Origin: an uncultured Bacteroidota bacterium
Lineage (GTDB): Bacteria > Bacteroidota > Bacteroidia > Flavobacteriales > Flavobacteriaceae
Direction of reading: 5' to 3'
DNA: 64,000 nucleotides
NCBI GenBank assembly: GCA_902518355.1
Contig: CABYFY010000004.1
Coordinates: forward strand, 62,001-126,000
Shown here piece by piece: positions 53,674-63,252 of this stretch. Position numbers and translations under genes: made by a program. Every line of letters begins with the position of its first letter. Within the stretch, counting starts at the first letter, position 1. The notes under the pieces are model-generated. The model had not been told where the DNA came from and ran no database searches. It was given only the letters and a program-made list of their open reading frames with translations.

Positions 53674-55046
53674 AGGTGAATTACTTCATCATAAGCTGCT
53701 GCAACAGCTTCCATAACAGCTTCTGACATTGTTGGGTGAGGATGAATAGCCTTTAACACCTCTGTGCCCGTTGTTTCAAGTTTTCTCCCTAAAACTGCTT
53801 CAGCAATCATATCTGTTACCCCAGCACCAATCATATGACATCCTAGCCATTCACCATATTTTTCATCAAATATTACCTTAACAAAACCCTCCTTGGAGCC
53901 TGAAGCGCTGGCTTTACCTGAAGCTGAGAATGGGAATTTACCTACTTTTATTTTATATCCTTTTTCTAAAGCTTGTTTTTCAGTTAATCCAACACTAGAT
54001 ATTTCAGGGCTGCAATATGTGCACCCAGGGATATTTCCATAATCGATAGGAGACACATCATGACCTGCAATTTTTTCAACACACAATATTCCTTCCGCTG
54101 ATGCTACATGTGCTAATGCTGGGCCTGCAACAATATCACCGATTGCATAGTATCCAGGAATATTGGTGTTATACCATTTATCGACCAATATTTTATCTCT
54201 GTCTGTAGCAATACCAACATCTTCAAGACCAATATTTTCTATATTAGATTTTATTCCAACAGCAGAAAGTAAAATTTCAGATTCAATTATTTCTTCTTTT
54301 CCATTAGATTTAACCGATACTAAAACCTTATTTTTTTTCTTTTCAACAGAAATTACTTCGGATGAAGTCATGATTTTTATGCCTTTTTTCTTAAATGATT
54401 TTTCTAATTCTTTAGAAACATCTACATCTTCTAAGGGCACAATATTTGGCATGTATTCAATCACGGTAACATCACTACCGATGCTATTATAAAAATACGC
54501 AAACTCTATTCCTATTGCTCCAGATCCTACAATAGTTATACTTTTTGGCTGCTTTTCAAGAGTCATTGCTTCACGATATCCAATTACTTGTTTACCATCT
54601 TGTGGAATTGAGGGTAGAACTCTTGATTTGGCACCTGTTGCTATTATTATGTGTTTGGCACTATAATCAGTTCCATCTACGGATATAACCTTGTTTTTTT
54701 TAATCTTACCAAAACCTTTAAGGATATCAATTTTATTCTTTTTCATCAAAAAGTTAACCCCTTTACTCATTCCTGAAGCGACATTTCTGCTACGTTCGAT
54801 TACCTTCTTAAAATCATGGCTAATATTGTCAGCATTTAAACCGTAGTCCTCAGCATGATTCAAATATTCAAATACTTGTGCTGATTTTAATAGGGCTTTA
54901 GTTGGAATACAACCCCAATTTAGACAAACTCCACCAAGACTTTCTTTTTCTACTACAGCGGTTTTAAATCCTAATTGAGATGCTCTAATAGCTGTTACAT
55001 AACCTCCAGGTCCACTTCCTAGAACAATGATATCATAATTACTCAT
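53670..55046 (-). CDS. lpdA: Dihydrolipoyl dehydrogenase
   Basis: The E3 flavoenzyme that re-oxidises lipoyl groups of 2-oxo acid dehydrogenase complexes, so it should serve the E1 protein encoded at 10073-12469. The 458 residues contain the FAD motif LGSGPGGYVTAIRASQLG, the redox disulfide C41/C46 in GGVCLNWGCIPTK, the NAD-binding VGSGAIGIEFAYFY, the YYAIGDIVAGPALAHVA segment and the catalytic HPHPTMSEA near the C-terminus. It lies three bases downstream of msrB on the same strand, so the two share a transcript. Confidence 0.95.
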   Translation of the reverse strand: MSNYDIIVLGSGPGGYVTAIRASQLGFKTAVVEKESLGGVCLNWGCIPTKALLKSAQVFEYLNHAEDYGLNADNISHDFKKVIERSRNVASGMSKGVNFLMKKNKIDILKGFGKIKKNKVISVDGTDYSAKHIIIATGAKSRVLPSIPQDGKQVIGYREAMTLEKQPKSITIVGSGAIGIEFAYFYNSIGSDVTVIEYMPNIVPLEDVDVSKELEKSFKKKGIKIMTSSEVISVEKKKNKVLVSVKSNGKEEIIESEILLSAVGIKSNIENIGLEDVGIATDRDKILVDKWYNTNIPGYYAIGDIVAGPALAHVASAEGILCVEKIAGHDVSPIDYGNIPGCTYCSPEISSVGLTEKQALEKGYKIKVGKFPFSASGKASASGSKEGFVKVIFDEKYGEWLGCHMIGAGVTDMIAEAVLGRKLETTGTEVLKAIHPHPTMSEAVMEAVAAAYDEVIHL

Positions 55047-55049
55047 ATA

Positions 55050-55550
55050 TTATTTTTTATTTGGGTCTTTTTTAAAATCAATACTGACTGAATTCACACA
55101 ATATCTTAATCCGGTTTCAGTTGGCCCGTCATTAAATACGTGACCAAGATGACCATCACATTTAACACAAACTATTTCTGTCCTTATCATGTTGTGTGAA
55201 TAATCCTCTACATATTTTATAGTTCCTTCAATTGCTTCATCAAAACTTGGCCATCCACAATTAGTTTCAAATTTCTGGTCACTGTTAAATAGTGGAGTTT
55301 TACATCCATTGCAGTTATAAACTCCATTTTCAAAATGTAAATTATACTTACCAGTATGAGGATATTCTGTACCTTTTTGTCTCAGAACTCTATACTCTTC
55401 GTCACTAAGTATATCTTTCCATTCTTTTTCGGTTTTATTTACTTTTTGTTTGCTCATTTCATATTTGTTTTGATGGTTCTTGTTTTGAGAAATCACAACG
55501 TTTGAAAAGGTAAAACATAAAAGAATAAACAAAGTGATTTTTTTCATCAT
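55050..55550 (-). CDS. msrB: Peptide-methionine (R)-S-oxide reductase MsrB, exported
   Basis: Repairs methionine-R-sulfoxide in proteins. I start it at the ATG at 55548-55550 (a second ATG follows at once), so that it begins with the signal KKITLFILLCFTFSNVVISQ; a longer TTG-started frame would add five residues. The MsrB domain (about 35-165) has two zinc-binding CxxC pairs (CNGC and CVKC), CGWPSFDEAI and the catalytic cysteine in GLRYCVNSVSIDF. The signal peptide suggests it acts in the periplasm. A -7 box is found 60 bases upstream, and lpdA follows three bases after its stop. Confidence 0.92.
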   Translation of the reverse strand: MMKKITLFILLCFTFSNVVISQNKNHQNKYEMSKQKVNKTEKEWKDILSDEEYRVLRQKGTEYPHTGKYNLHFENGVYNCNGCKTPLFNSDQKFETNCGWPSFDEAIEGTIKYVEDYSHNMIRTEIVCVKCDGHLGHVFNDGPTETGLRYCVNSVSIDFKKDPNKK

Positions 55551-55609
55551 TAAAAAATTAATCAAATGGATAAAATATTGTAATATTAGTATCTGTTTGA
55601 AATCAATTG

Positions 55610-55617
55610 CAAATTTA
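55610..55617 (-). promoter_or_regulatory. Putative -7 box of the msrB-lpdA promoter
   Basis: Minus-strand TAAATTTG, an exact TAnnTTTG match, in the gap between msrB and the divergent MFS gene, 59 bases upstream of the chosen msrB ATG. Confidence 0.42.
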
Positions 55618-55627
55618 TTTTAATTAA

Positions 55628-56935
55628 ATGAGATTTTATAAAAAAGGTGATAAAAAGTTATTAAACGCATGGGCTGTTTACGATTGGGCAAATTCTGTAT
55701 ACCCACTTGTTATTTCAACAGCAATATTTCCAATCTATTTTAAATCAATAACTAAAGGGGAGAGCGTTGATTTTTTATGGTTTAATTCAATAGAAAATGA
55801 TGCTTTTATTGGATATATTTCATCATTTACCTTTTTGATATTAGCTATTATCTCTCCATTATTATCTGGAATTGCTGATCATACCGGATATAAAAAACTC
55901 TTTATGAAGTTTTTCTGTTATCTAGGTGCTATTTCTTGTATGTTGTTGTATAGTTTTGATTTAGATAATTTCGACTTAGGAATAATTTATTACTTTTTTG
56001 CAGTGGTCGGATTTTGGGGGAGTCTAGTTTTCTACAATTCATATTTACCGGATATTGCTAATATAGATCAACAAGATATTACAAGTGCTAAAGGTTATTC
56101 TCTGGGTTACCTTGGAAGTATAATTTTGCTCATTTTTTGTTTGTTTATGATGCAGTTTCCTGAAATTTTAAACTTGAATAATCAGCAACAAGCAGTCAAA
56201 ATTTCATTTGTTCTTGTTGGTTTTTGGTGGTTGGTTTTTAGTCAATATTCATTTTATTATTTACCTGGAAGAAAACATTATAATATTAAAAAAAGCAATC
56301 TATATTCAATCGAAACTTTTTTGAGTGGTTTTAACCAGTTAGTTGATGTTTTAAAGCAACTTAAAGTCAATAGAAAACTTAGAATATTCCTATTTTCATT
56401 TTTTATCTTTACAATTCCAACCCAAACTATTATTCTTCTGGCTAGTTATTTTGGTGCAGACTTAGATGAAATAGGTTGGAGGGATGCAGAAAGCATGCAA
56501 ACGGGTCTTATATTAGCAATTATTGTTATTCAGATTCTAGCTGCAGCTGGAGCTTACCTAAGTGCAAAACTCTCTGATATTTTTGGTAATATCAGAACAT
56601 TAATGGGCATAAATATTTTATGGGGAATAATATGTTTTTATGGCTATTTTGTGACAACACCTACTGAATTTTATATTGCTGCAGGTTTTATCGGGTTAGG
56701 AATGGGTGGTATTCAGTCTCTCTCGCGATCTACTTATTCTAAATTGATTGATGTAAAATATTCAACTTCTTATTTTAGTTTTTATGATGTTTCTCAAAAG
56801 CTGAGTATAGTCTTAGGTACAGCATTGTATGCAACAATGGATGTTTTTACCGGAAGTATTCGACTTGCAATTTTAATTTTTGCTTTGTTTTTTATTCCAT
56901 CAATTTTTTTACTAGAACAAATTTCAAAAAGGTAA
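55628..56935 (+). CDS. MFS transporter of the UMF1/Atg22-like family
   Basis: A 435-residue inner-membrane carrier with about 12 helices. The start KLLNAWAVYDWANSVYPLVI is the characteristic opening of the UMF1 family (related to yeast Atg22, which exports vacuolar amino acids). Further family features are SPLLSGIADHTGYKK in the first cytosolic loop and GLGMGGIQSLSRSTYSKLI in helix 10-11. The substrate in bacteria is unknown. It appears to be a single-gene unit; 99 bases with only a weak -7 like sequence separate it from lon. Confidence 0.88.
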   Translation: MRFYKKGDKKLLNAWAVYDWANSVYPLVISTAIFPIYFKSITKGESVDFLWFNSIENDAFIGYISSFTFLILAIISPLLSGIADHTGYKKLFMKFFCYLGAISCMLLYSFDLDNFDLGIIYYFFAVVGFWGSLVFYNSYLPDIANIDQQDITSAKGYSLGYLGSIILLIFCLFMMQFPEILNLNNQQQAVKISFVLVGFWWLVFSQYSFYYLPGRKHYNIKKSNLYSIETFLSGFNQLVDVLKQLKVNRKLRIFLFSFFIFTIPTQTIILLASYFGADLDEIGWRDAESMQTGLILAIIVIQILAAAGAYLSAKLSDIFGNIRTLMGINILWGIICFYGYFVTTPTEFYIAAGFIGLGMGGIQSLSRSTYSKLIDVKYSTSYFSFYDVSQKLSIVLGTALYATMDVFTGSIRLAILIFALFFIPSIFLLEQISKR

Positions 56936-56953
56936 ATTTTAATGGCATAGTAG

Positions 56954-56985
56954 TTGAAATATACTAATAGTTATAAGTATGTTTT
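56954..56985 (+). promoter_or_regulatory. Weak candidate promoter of lon
   Basis: TTG at 56954-56956, 21 bases of spacer, then TATGTTTT (56978-56985), one base off TAnnTTTG. Placed in the 99-base gap before lon, about 50 bases upstream of the ATG. No heat-shock inverted repeat was found. Confidence 0.3.
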
Positions 56986-57034
56986 TATATAATCTACAGA
57001 TATAAAATCATTTACATAACATTAAAATTTTTAT

Positions 57035-59485
57035 ATGTCTAGAAAAAATCTTTTTAACATTGACAATTTGTCAGCTCAGGATATTGATGAAAATTCTGAA
57101 TTAATACCTTTGATGACACCAGAGGATGAATTGGAAATAAGTAAGGAGGAACTTCCACAGACCTTGCCAATACTTTCCTTAAGAAACACTGCCCTATTTC
57201 CTGGCGTCGTAATACCTATCACAGCTTCAAGAGACAAATCTATTAGACTTATTAAAGATGCTAATAATTTTAATAAATTGATTGGAGTAGTTGCTCAGAA
57301 AGATGAGAGTGTTGAGGACCCCAAGTTAAAAGATATTTACAATATTGGAACTGTAGCTAAAATTATTAAAGTTTTACAAATGCCAGATGGTAATACAACT
57401 GTCATAATTCAAGGAAAAAAACGATTTGAAATTGAAAGGGTTATTTCAGAAACCCCTTATATCACATCAAATATAAAAGATAATCCTGAGGAAAATCCTG
57501 GTAAAGAAAATTCTGAATTTAATGCAATTATTGACTCAATTAAAGATTTGTCGTTAGAAATCATTAAAAGAAACCCTAACATTCCCTCGGAAGCTTCATT
57601 TGCGATTAAGAATATTGAAAGTAACTCATTCCTTATAAATTTTGTTGCTTCAAATTTAAATCTTCCTGTTAACGAAAAGCAAAAACTGCTTGAGATTAAT
57701 GATTTACAGCAACGAGCATTAGATACCTTAAAGCATATGAATGTTGAGTTTAAAAAACTCGAAATAAAAAATGATATACAATCTAAAGTTCAAAGCGATT
57801 TAAATCAACAACAAAGAGAGTTTTTCTTGCACCAGCAAATGAAAACAATCCAAGAAGAACTTGGTGGTGTAAGTCATGATTCAGAACTGGAAGATATGAG
57901 AAAAAGAGCTTCCAAGAAAAAATGGAACAAAGATATTAAGCAGCATTTTGATAAGGAAATAGCAAAGTTACAAAGAATGAATCCTCAAGTATCTGAATAT
58001 TCTGTTCAAAGGAATTATTTGGATTTGATGTTAGAATTACCATGGAATGAATTTTCAAAAGACAAATTTGATCTTACTAAAGCAAAAAAAGTATTAGATA
58101 GAGATCATTTTGGATTAGATGATGTAAAGAGAAGAATTATTGAATATTTAGCGGTTTTGAAGCTTAGAAATGATATGAAATCACCTATTTTATGTCTTCA
58201 AGGCCCTCCGGGTGTTGGTAAAACTTCATTAGGTAAATCAATTGCAGAAGCAATTGGGAGAAAATATGTTAGAATTTCACTTGGTGGATTACGTGATGAA
58301 GCTGAAATAAGAGGTCACAGAAAGACTTATATTGGAGCTATGCCAGGGAGAATAATTCAAAATATAAAAAAAGCAAAAACTTCAAACCCAGTTTTTGTTT
58401 TAGATGAAATTGATAAATTAACATCTTCTAGCGTTGGTGATCCATCATCTGCAATGCTTGAAGTTCTTGACCCTGAGCAGAATAATGAATTTTATGATAA
58501 TTATTTAGAAAAAGGTTTTGACTTATCTAAAGTAATGTTTATTGCTACATCAAATAATATTTCAAATATTCAACCTGCCTTGTTAGACAGAATGGAAATT
58601 ATTAATGTAAGTGGATATACTACTGAGGATAAGGTTCAGATTGGTAAAAAATTTCTTCTACCAAAACAAATTAAAGAACATGGTTTGTCTACAAAAGATT
58701 TAAAGTTAAGTGTTCGAGTAATTGAAAAAATTATTGATGGTTACACAAGGGAATCAGGCGTAAGGGGATTAGAAAAAAATATAGCAAAAATTGTAAGATA
58801 CTGTGCTAAAAATATTGCAACTGAGATTGAATATAATCCAAATATTTCTGAGGAAAATATTTTAGAGATTTTAGGTCCTGCTAAATTAATTAGAGGTAAA
58901 TATGAATCAAATGAAGTTGCTGGGGTTGTAACCGGGCTTGCCTGGACTAGAGTAGGAGGTGATATTTTATTTATTGAATCTATTTTATCAAAAGGAAAAG
59001 GTAAACTTTCCTTAACCGGTAATTTAGGAAAGGTTATGTCAGAGTCGGCAACAATTGCACTGGAATATATAAAATCAAACTGTAGTCAATTCAATATAAA
59101 TCCTGATATTTTTGATAAATATAATATACATATTCACGTTCCTGAAGGTGCAACACCTAAGGATGGGCCTAGTGCTGGAATTGCTATGTTAACATCTCTA
59201 ATATCATTATTTACTCAAAAAAGAATTAAATCAAGAATTGCTATGACGGGGGAAATAACCTTAAGAGGTAAGGTTCTTGCAGTTGGTGGAATAAAAGAAA
59301 AAATACTTGCTGCTAAAAGAGCAAAAATAAAAGAGATAATTCTTTCTATACAAAATAAAGCTGATGTTAATGAAATAAATAATCAATACACAAAGGGATT
59401 AACATTCCACTACGTTTCAGAGATGAGTGAAGTTATTGATATTGCATTGACAAATAAACCTGTCAAAAATCTAAAGAAATTATAA
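57035..59485 (+). CDS. lon: ATP-dependent endopeptidase La (Lon)
   Basis: The hexameric AAA+ protease for damaged and regulatory proteins. The 816 residues include the N-terminal LAN domain (LPILSLRNTALFPGVVIPI), a coiled-coil part around 240-330, Walker A GPPGVGKT at 390-397, Walker B VFVLDEIDKL, the sensor region, and the C-terminal protease domain with Ser713 in PKDGPSAGIAM and Lys756 in the GGIKEK loop as the catalytic dyad. All elements are intact. It starts a lon-porQ-cmk unit; 29 bases separate it from porQ. Confidence 0.97.
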   Translation: MSRKNLFNIDNLSAQDIDENSELIPLMTPEDELEISKEELPQTLPILSLRNTALFPGVVIPITASRDKSIRLIKDANNFNKLIGVVAQKDESVEDPKLKDIYNIGTVAKIIKVLQMPDGNTTVIIQGKKRFEIERVISETPYITSNIKDNPEENPGKENSEFNAIIDSIKDLSLEIIKRNPNIPSEASFAIKNIESNSFLINFVASNLNLPVNEKQKLLEINDLQQRALDTLKHMNVEFKKLEIKNDIQSKVQSDLNQQQREFFLHQQMKTIQEELGGVSHDSELEDMRKRASKKKWNKDIKQHFDKEIAKLQRMNPQVSEYSVQRNYLDLMLELPWNEFSKDKFDLTKAKKVLDRDHFGLDDVKRRIIEYLAVLKLRNDMKSPILCLQGPPGVGKTSLGKSIAEAIGRKYVRISLGGLRDEAEIRGHRKTYIGAMPGRIIQNIKKAKTSNPVFVLDEIDKLTSSSVGDPSSAMLEVLDPEQNNEFYDNYLEKGFDLSKVMFIATSNNISNIQPALLDRMEIINVSGYTTEDKVQIGKKFLLPKQIKEHGLSTKDLKLSVRVIEKIIDGYTRESGVRGLEKNIAKIVRYCAKNIATEIEYNPNISEENILEILGPAKLIRGKYESNEVAGVVTGLAWTRVGGDILFIESILSKGKGKLSLTGNLGKVMSESATIALEYIKSNCSQFNINPDIFDKYNIHIHVPEGATPKDGPSAGIAMLTSLISLFTQKRIKSRIAMTGEITLRGKVLAVGGIKEKILAAKRAKIKEIILSIQNKADVNEINNQYTKGLTFHYVSEMSEVIDIALTNKPVKNLKKL

Positions 59486-59514
59486 TATAACAGCTTTTAA
59501 GTAGTTTTAAGAAT

Positions 59515-60543
59515 ATGAAATTTAAAATTCTAGTTTTACTTTTATTTTTTTCATTACTTAATTTTACTCCATCTTTTACTCAAGTAGCAGGTGAATCGAC
59601 CTATCAATTTTTGAATATTCCAAGTTCGCCCAGACAATTAGCTCTTGGTGGTAAAAACATAACTACACAAGATGATGATGTGATATCAGGTCTTTTCAAT
59701 CCTTCATCTATAACTCAGGAAATGGATAATATGCTATCTCTAAATTATTTTAGCTATTTCTCTGACATTTCATTCGGTTCTTTAGCATACGCTTACAGGC
59801 TTGACAATCGAGGAAACACCTTACACTTTGGTTTTTCCTACATAAACTATGGAGATTTTATTGGTTATGATGAATTTGGCAACTATACATCTAACTTTTC
59901 TGGTAATGAATCTGCTTTATCTGTTGGATATGCCACTAAATTAAAAAATATACCTGTAACTTTTGGAACAAATTTAAAGTTTATTACATCAACTTTTGAA
60001 CAGTATAACTCCTATGGATTAGCAGCAGATATAGGATTTTTCTTTTTTGATGAAACAAATGATATAAAAGCTTCTTTGGTTTTTAGAAATTTAGGTTTCC
60101 AATTAAAGCCATATAATGAAGTTCATGAATCCTTACCATTTGAAATCAATTTGGGAGTTTCTCAGAAACTTGAAAATGCTCCCATTACTTGGCATATTAC
60201 TTTAGAAAATATTCAAAAATGGCCTATTGGATTGTCTAATCCATCAAGAATAATTACTGATTTAGACGGAAATATTTCTGAAGAAAAAGTTTCTTTTTTT
60301 AATGAAATTTTAAGGCATACAATTGTTGGGGTCGAGTTATTTCCGGATTCTTTTTTTAAGATGCAGTTAGGTTTTAGTTTTAGAAGATCTGAAGAATTGA
60401 GAATATTGGAGCAAAGAAATTTTTCAGGAATATCCTTTGGATTTGGAATGAAATTTAACAAACTTCGTTTTAATTATTGTCATTCCAAATATTCAAGTGC
60501 TTCAAATGTGAATTTCATTGGAATGCAAATTGATTTAGATTAA
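59515..60543 (+). CDS. porQ: Type IX secretion system protein PorQ
   Basis: An outer-membrane beta-barrel protein needed for T9SS-dependent secretion and, with PorZ-like partners, for attachment of cargo. The 342 residues start with a signal peptide (MKFKILVLLLFFSLLNFTPS, cleavage about residue 22) followed by the family motif GESTYQFLNIPSSPRQLALGG and repeated barrel strands such as NMLSLNYFSYF, LHFGFSYINYG and FSGISFGFGMKF. It exports cargo such as the DUF1028 protein at 23159. The stop shares one base with the cmk ATG. Conserved location between lon and cmk in flavobacteria is my recollection, not shown here. Confidence 0.9.
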   Translation: MKFKILVLLLFFSLLNFTPSFTQVAGESTYQFLNIPSSPRQLALGGKNITTQDDDVISGLFNPSSITQEMDNMLSLNYFSYFSDISFGSLAYAYRLDNRGNTLHFGFSYINYGDFIGYDEFGNYTSNFSGNESALSVGYATKLKNIPVTFGTNLKFITSTFEQYNSYGLAADIGFFFFDETNDIKASLVFRNLGFQLKPYNEVHESLPFEINLGVSQKLENAPITWHITLENIQKWPIGLSNPSRIITDLDGNISEEKVSFFNEILRHTIVGVELFPDSFFKMQLGFSFRRSEELRILEQRNFSGISFGFGMKFNKLRFNYCHSKYSSASNVNFIGMQIDLD

Positions 60544-61232
60544 TGAAAAACCTAACAATAGCTATTGATGGTCATGCGTCAACCGGAAAAAGTTCAATTG
60601 CTAAAGAATTAGCTGTTAAATACGGGTACATATATATCAATTCAGGCTCCATGTATAGAGCGGTTACTTTATTTGCAATTGAAAATAATCTGTTAAAGCT
60701 TACAAAGACTAACATAAATTTATTTATCGATAAGCTCAAGGAAATTTCGATTAATTTTAAATTTAACGATAATAGCCTTATCTCTGAAATATATTTAAAC
60801 AGCAGAAACATTGAAAATGAGATATGTGGTATGCATGTTTCAAAATTAGTAAGTGAGATTGCTGCTATTCCAGAAATTAGAAAAGAGATGGTAAAAATAC
60901 AGAGAACTATTGATAGGGGTAAGGGGGTTGTAATGGATGGTAGAGATATTGGGTCTGTGGTTTTTCCTGATGCTGATTTAAAATTATTTTTAACAGCTTC
61001 AGATTCGGTTAGGGCTAAACGAAGATTTGAGGAAATGGTAAAAAATGGCTTAGAGGTTAGCTACGAGGACATATTTTATAATATAAAGAACAGAGACTTG
61101 CTAGATTCGACTAGATCAGATTCTCCACTGGTGATCGAAAAAGATGCTGTAGTTATCGACAATAGTCACATGTCAATAAACGAGCAAATCGTTAAAATTT
61201 CAAAATTAATAGAAGAAAAATTTTCTAATTAA
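60543..61232 (+). CDS. cmk: Cytidylate kinase
   Basis: Phosphorylates CMP and dCMP, feeding nucleotide and lipid precursor pools. At 229 residues it is of normal length. The P-loop IAIDGHASTGKSS begins at about 5, GYIYINSGSMYRAVTL follows, and the characteristic VVMDGRDIGSVVFPDADLK, AKRRFEE and RDLLDSTRSDSPL lid segment are all there. It overlaps the porQ stop by one base. The next gene, rpsA, starts after a 152-base leader; the cmk-rpsA linkage is common in many bacteria. Confidence 0.96.
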   Translation: MKNLTIAIDGHASTGKSSIAKELAVKYGYIYINSGSMYRAVTLFAIENNLLKLTKTNINLFIDKLKEISINFKFNDNSLISEIYLNSRNIENEICGMHVSKLVSEIAAIPEIRKEMVKIQRTIDRGKGVVMDGRDIGSVVFPDADLKLFLTASDSVRAKRRFEEMVKNGLEVSYEDIFYNIKNRDLLDSTRSDSPLVIEKDAVVIDNSHMSINEQIVKISKLIEEKFSN

Positions 61233-61266
61233 ATCCTCTGTTCATTCATTTTTTTAATAAAATTTT

Positions 61267-61274
61267 ATATTTTC
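61267..61274 (+). promoter_or_regulatory. Weak candidate -7 box for rpsA
   Basis: TATATTTT followed by CG, one base off the TAnnTTTG consensus, 110 bases upstream of rpsA. If used, the rpsA mRNA would have a leader of about 105 bases that includes the hairpin at 61317-61344. Confidence 0.33.
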
Positions 61275-61316
61275 GCATGCCTTTTGTCACATAATAACTG
61301 ATACATTAGGCTTTAA

Positions 61317-61344
61317 TAAATTTTAATTTCTTCTAAAATTTATG
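61317..61344 (+). promoter_or_regulatory. AU-only hairpin in the rpsA leader
   Basis: ATAAATTTTA (61317-61326) and TAAAATTTAT (61335-61344) are perfect ten-base complements around the loop ATTTCTTC, ending 40 bases before the rpsA ATG. S1 binds A/U-rich RNA and represses its own message in other bacteria, so this could be an autoregulatory element; AT-rich chance pairing is the alternative. Confidence 0.35.
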
Positions 61345-61384
61345 TGTTAAATCAGTTAGGGTTTTAGAATACAAATTTTTTGTC

Positions 61385-63247
61385 ATGCCTAAAAAAGCAG
61401 AAAAAAAAGAAACTACTAAAGTAAAAGTAGAAGAAAAAGTAGCAGTAAAAGAATCTTCAAAAAAAGCTGCTAAATCAAAAAAAGATACCAAAGAAGTTGA
61501 TAAAAACATTAATAATTTGTCAGATTTTGACTGGCATAATTATGAAGAAGGTATTGATCAAGTTGATGAGAAACAAATTAAAGAATTTGAAAAACTAGTT
61601 GAAGAAAATTTTGTTGAAACACTAACAAATGATGTTGTAGAAGGAACGGTTATTCACATGACCGACAGAGAAGCTATAATTGATATAAATGCAAAATCTG
61701 AAGGTGTTATCTCTCTAAATGAATTTCGATATAACCCCGCTTTAAAAGTCGGAGATAAAGTTGAAGTTTTAATTGATGTAAGGGAAGATGCTACAGGACA
61801 ATTAATTTTATCTCACAGAAAGGCAAGAGTTATTAAAGCTTGGGATAGGGTAAATAACGCCCATGATACAGGTGAGATAGTTAATGGATTTGTAAAATGT
61901 AGAACCAAGGGTGGTATGATTGTCGACGTTTTTGGTATTGAAGCCTTTTTACCTGGTTCTCAAATCGATGTGAAGCCAATTAGGGATTATGATCAATATG
62001 TTAATAAAACAATGGAGTTTAAAGTTGTTAAGATTAATCATGAATTTAAAAACGTTGTGGTTTCTCACAAGGCATTAATTGAAGCTGATATAGAGCTTCA
62101 AAAGAAAGAAATTATAAAACAACTTGAAAAAGGCCAGATTTTAGAAGGTGTAGTAAAAAATATTACTTCTTATGGAGTATTTATGGATTTAGGTGGTGTT
62201 GATGGATTAATACACATTACAGACTTATCTTGGTCTAGAATTAATCATCCAAATGAGATTGTTGATCTTGATCAGCAATTAAAAGTTGTTATTTTAGATT
62301 TTGATGAGGATAAATCAAGAATTCAATTAGGATTAAAACAGTTGAGTAAACATCCGTGGGAAGCACTTGCTGATGATGTTAAAGTTGGAGACACAGTAAA
62401 AGGGAAAGTCGTAGTAATTGCCGATTATGGAGCATTTGTTGAAATTTCAGAAGGAGTTGAAGGTTTAGTTCATGTTTCTGAAATGTCATGGTCTACTCAT
62501 CTGAGATCAGCTCAAGACTTTTTCAATGTAGGTGATGAGATTGAAGCAAAAATTTTAACTTTTGACAGGGAGGAGAGAAAAATGTCTTTAGGTGTTAAAC
62601 AGTTGACTCCTGATCCTTGGACAGATATAACAAAAAAATACCCAGTTGACTCAAAACACAAAGGAATTGTGCGAAACTTTACAAACTTTGGTGTTTTTGT
62701 TGAACTAGAGGAGGGTGTTGATGGTTTAATTTATATTTCTGATTTGTCATGGACTAAGAAAATTAAACATCCTAGAGAATTCTGTAATACTGGTGAAAAA
62801 ATTGAGGTTATAGTCTTAGAGCTTGACGTAGAGAATAGAAAATTAAGTTTAGGACATAAGCAATTAACAGAAAATCCTTGGAATAAATATGAAAATGAAT
62901 TTGCGTTAGATACAATACATAATTCTGAAATTTTCGAAATTGTTCCTAAAGGGGCTACAGTCAAGTTTAATGATGATGTAATTGCCTTTATACCTTCTAG
63001 ACACATGGTAAAAGAAGATGGCAGTAAACTTCAAAAAGGTGAATCGGTTGATCTCAAGGTAATTGAGTTCAACAAGGATTCAAAGAGAGTTGTATTATCT
63101 CATACTCAGACTTTTAAAGATATTGAAGAGATAAATAAAAAAGTTATGACTAAAAAAATGCAAGATGATAAACTCTCATCCAAAAACACATTAGGTGATG
63201 CAAATGAACAATTGCAAGAACTTAAAGATAAAATGGATGGAAAATAA
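61385..63247 (+). CDS. rpsA: 30S ribosomal protein S1
   Basis: Binds mRNA on the small subunit and helps initiation. The 620 residues have six S1 (OB-fold) repeats, starting near residues 77, 158, 246, 331, 418 and 505, with the most typical ones in the middle: ILEGVVKNITSYGVFMDLGG and VKGKVVVIADYGAFVEIS. The N-terminus is unusual: the first 40 residues are mostly Lys, Glu and Ala (KKAEKKETTKVKVEEK and on), an unstructured extension. The last repeat is more divergent. Its end is followed at once by an intrinsic terminator. Confidence 0.95.
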   Translation: MPKKAEKKETTKVKVEEKVAVKESSKKAAKSKKDTKEVDKNINNLSDFDWHNYEEGIDQVDEKQIKEFEKLVEENFVETLTNDVVEGTVIHMTDREAIIDINAKSEGVISLNEFRYNPALKVGDKVEVLIDVREDATGQLILSHRKARVIKAWDRVNNAHDTGEIVNGFVKCRTKGGMIVDVFGIEAFLPGSQIDVKPIRDYDQYVNKTMEFKVVKINHEFKNVVVSHKALIEADIELQKKEIIKQLEKGQILEGVVKNITSYGVFMDLGGVDGLIHITDLSWSRINHPNEIVDLDQQLKVVILDFDEDKSRIQLGLKQLSKHPWEALADDVKVGDTVKGKVVVIADYGAFVEISEGVEGLVHVSEMSWSTHLRSAQDFFNVGDEIEAKILTFDREERKMSLGVKQLTPDPWTDITKKYPVDSKHKGIVRNFTNFGVFVELEEGVDGLIYISDLSWTKKIKHPREFCNTGEKIEVIVLELDVENRKLSLGHKQLTENPWNKYENEFALDTIHNSEIFEIVPKGATVKFNDDVIAFIPSRHMVKEDGSKLQKGESVDLKVIEFNKDSKRVVLSHTQTFKDIEEINKKVMTKKMQDDKLSSKNTLGDANEQLQELKDKMDGK

Positions 63248-63252
63248 TAAAG

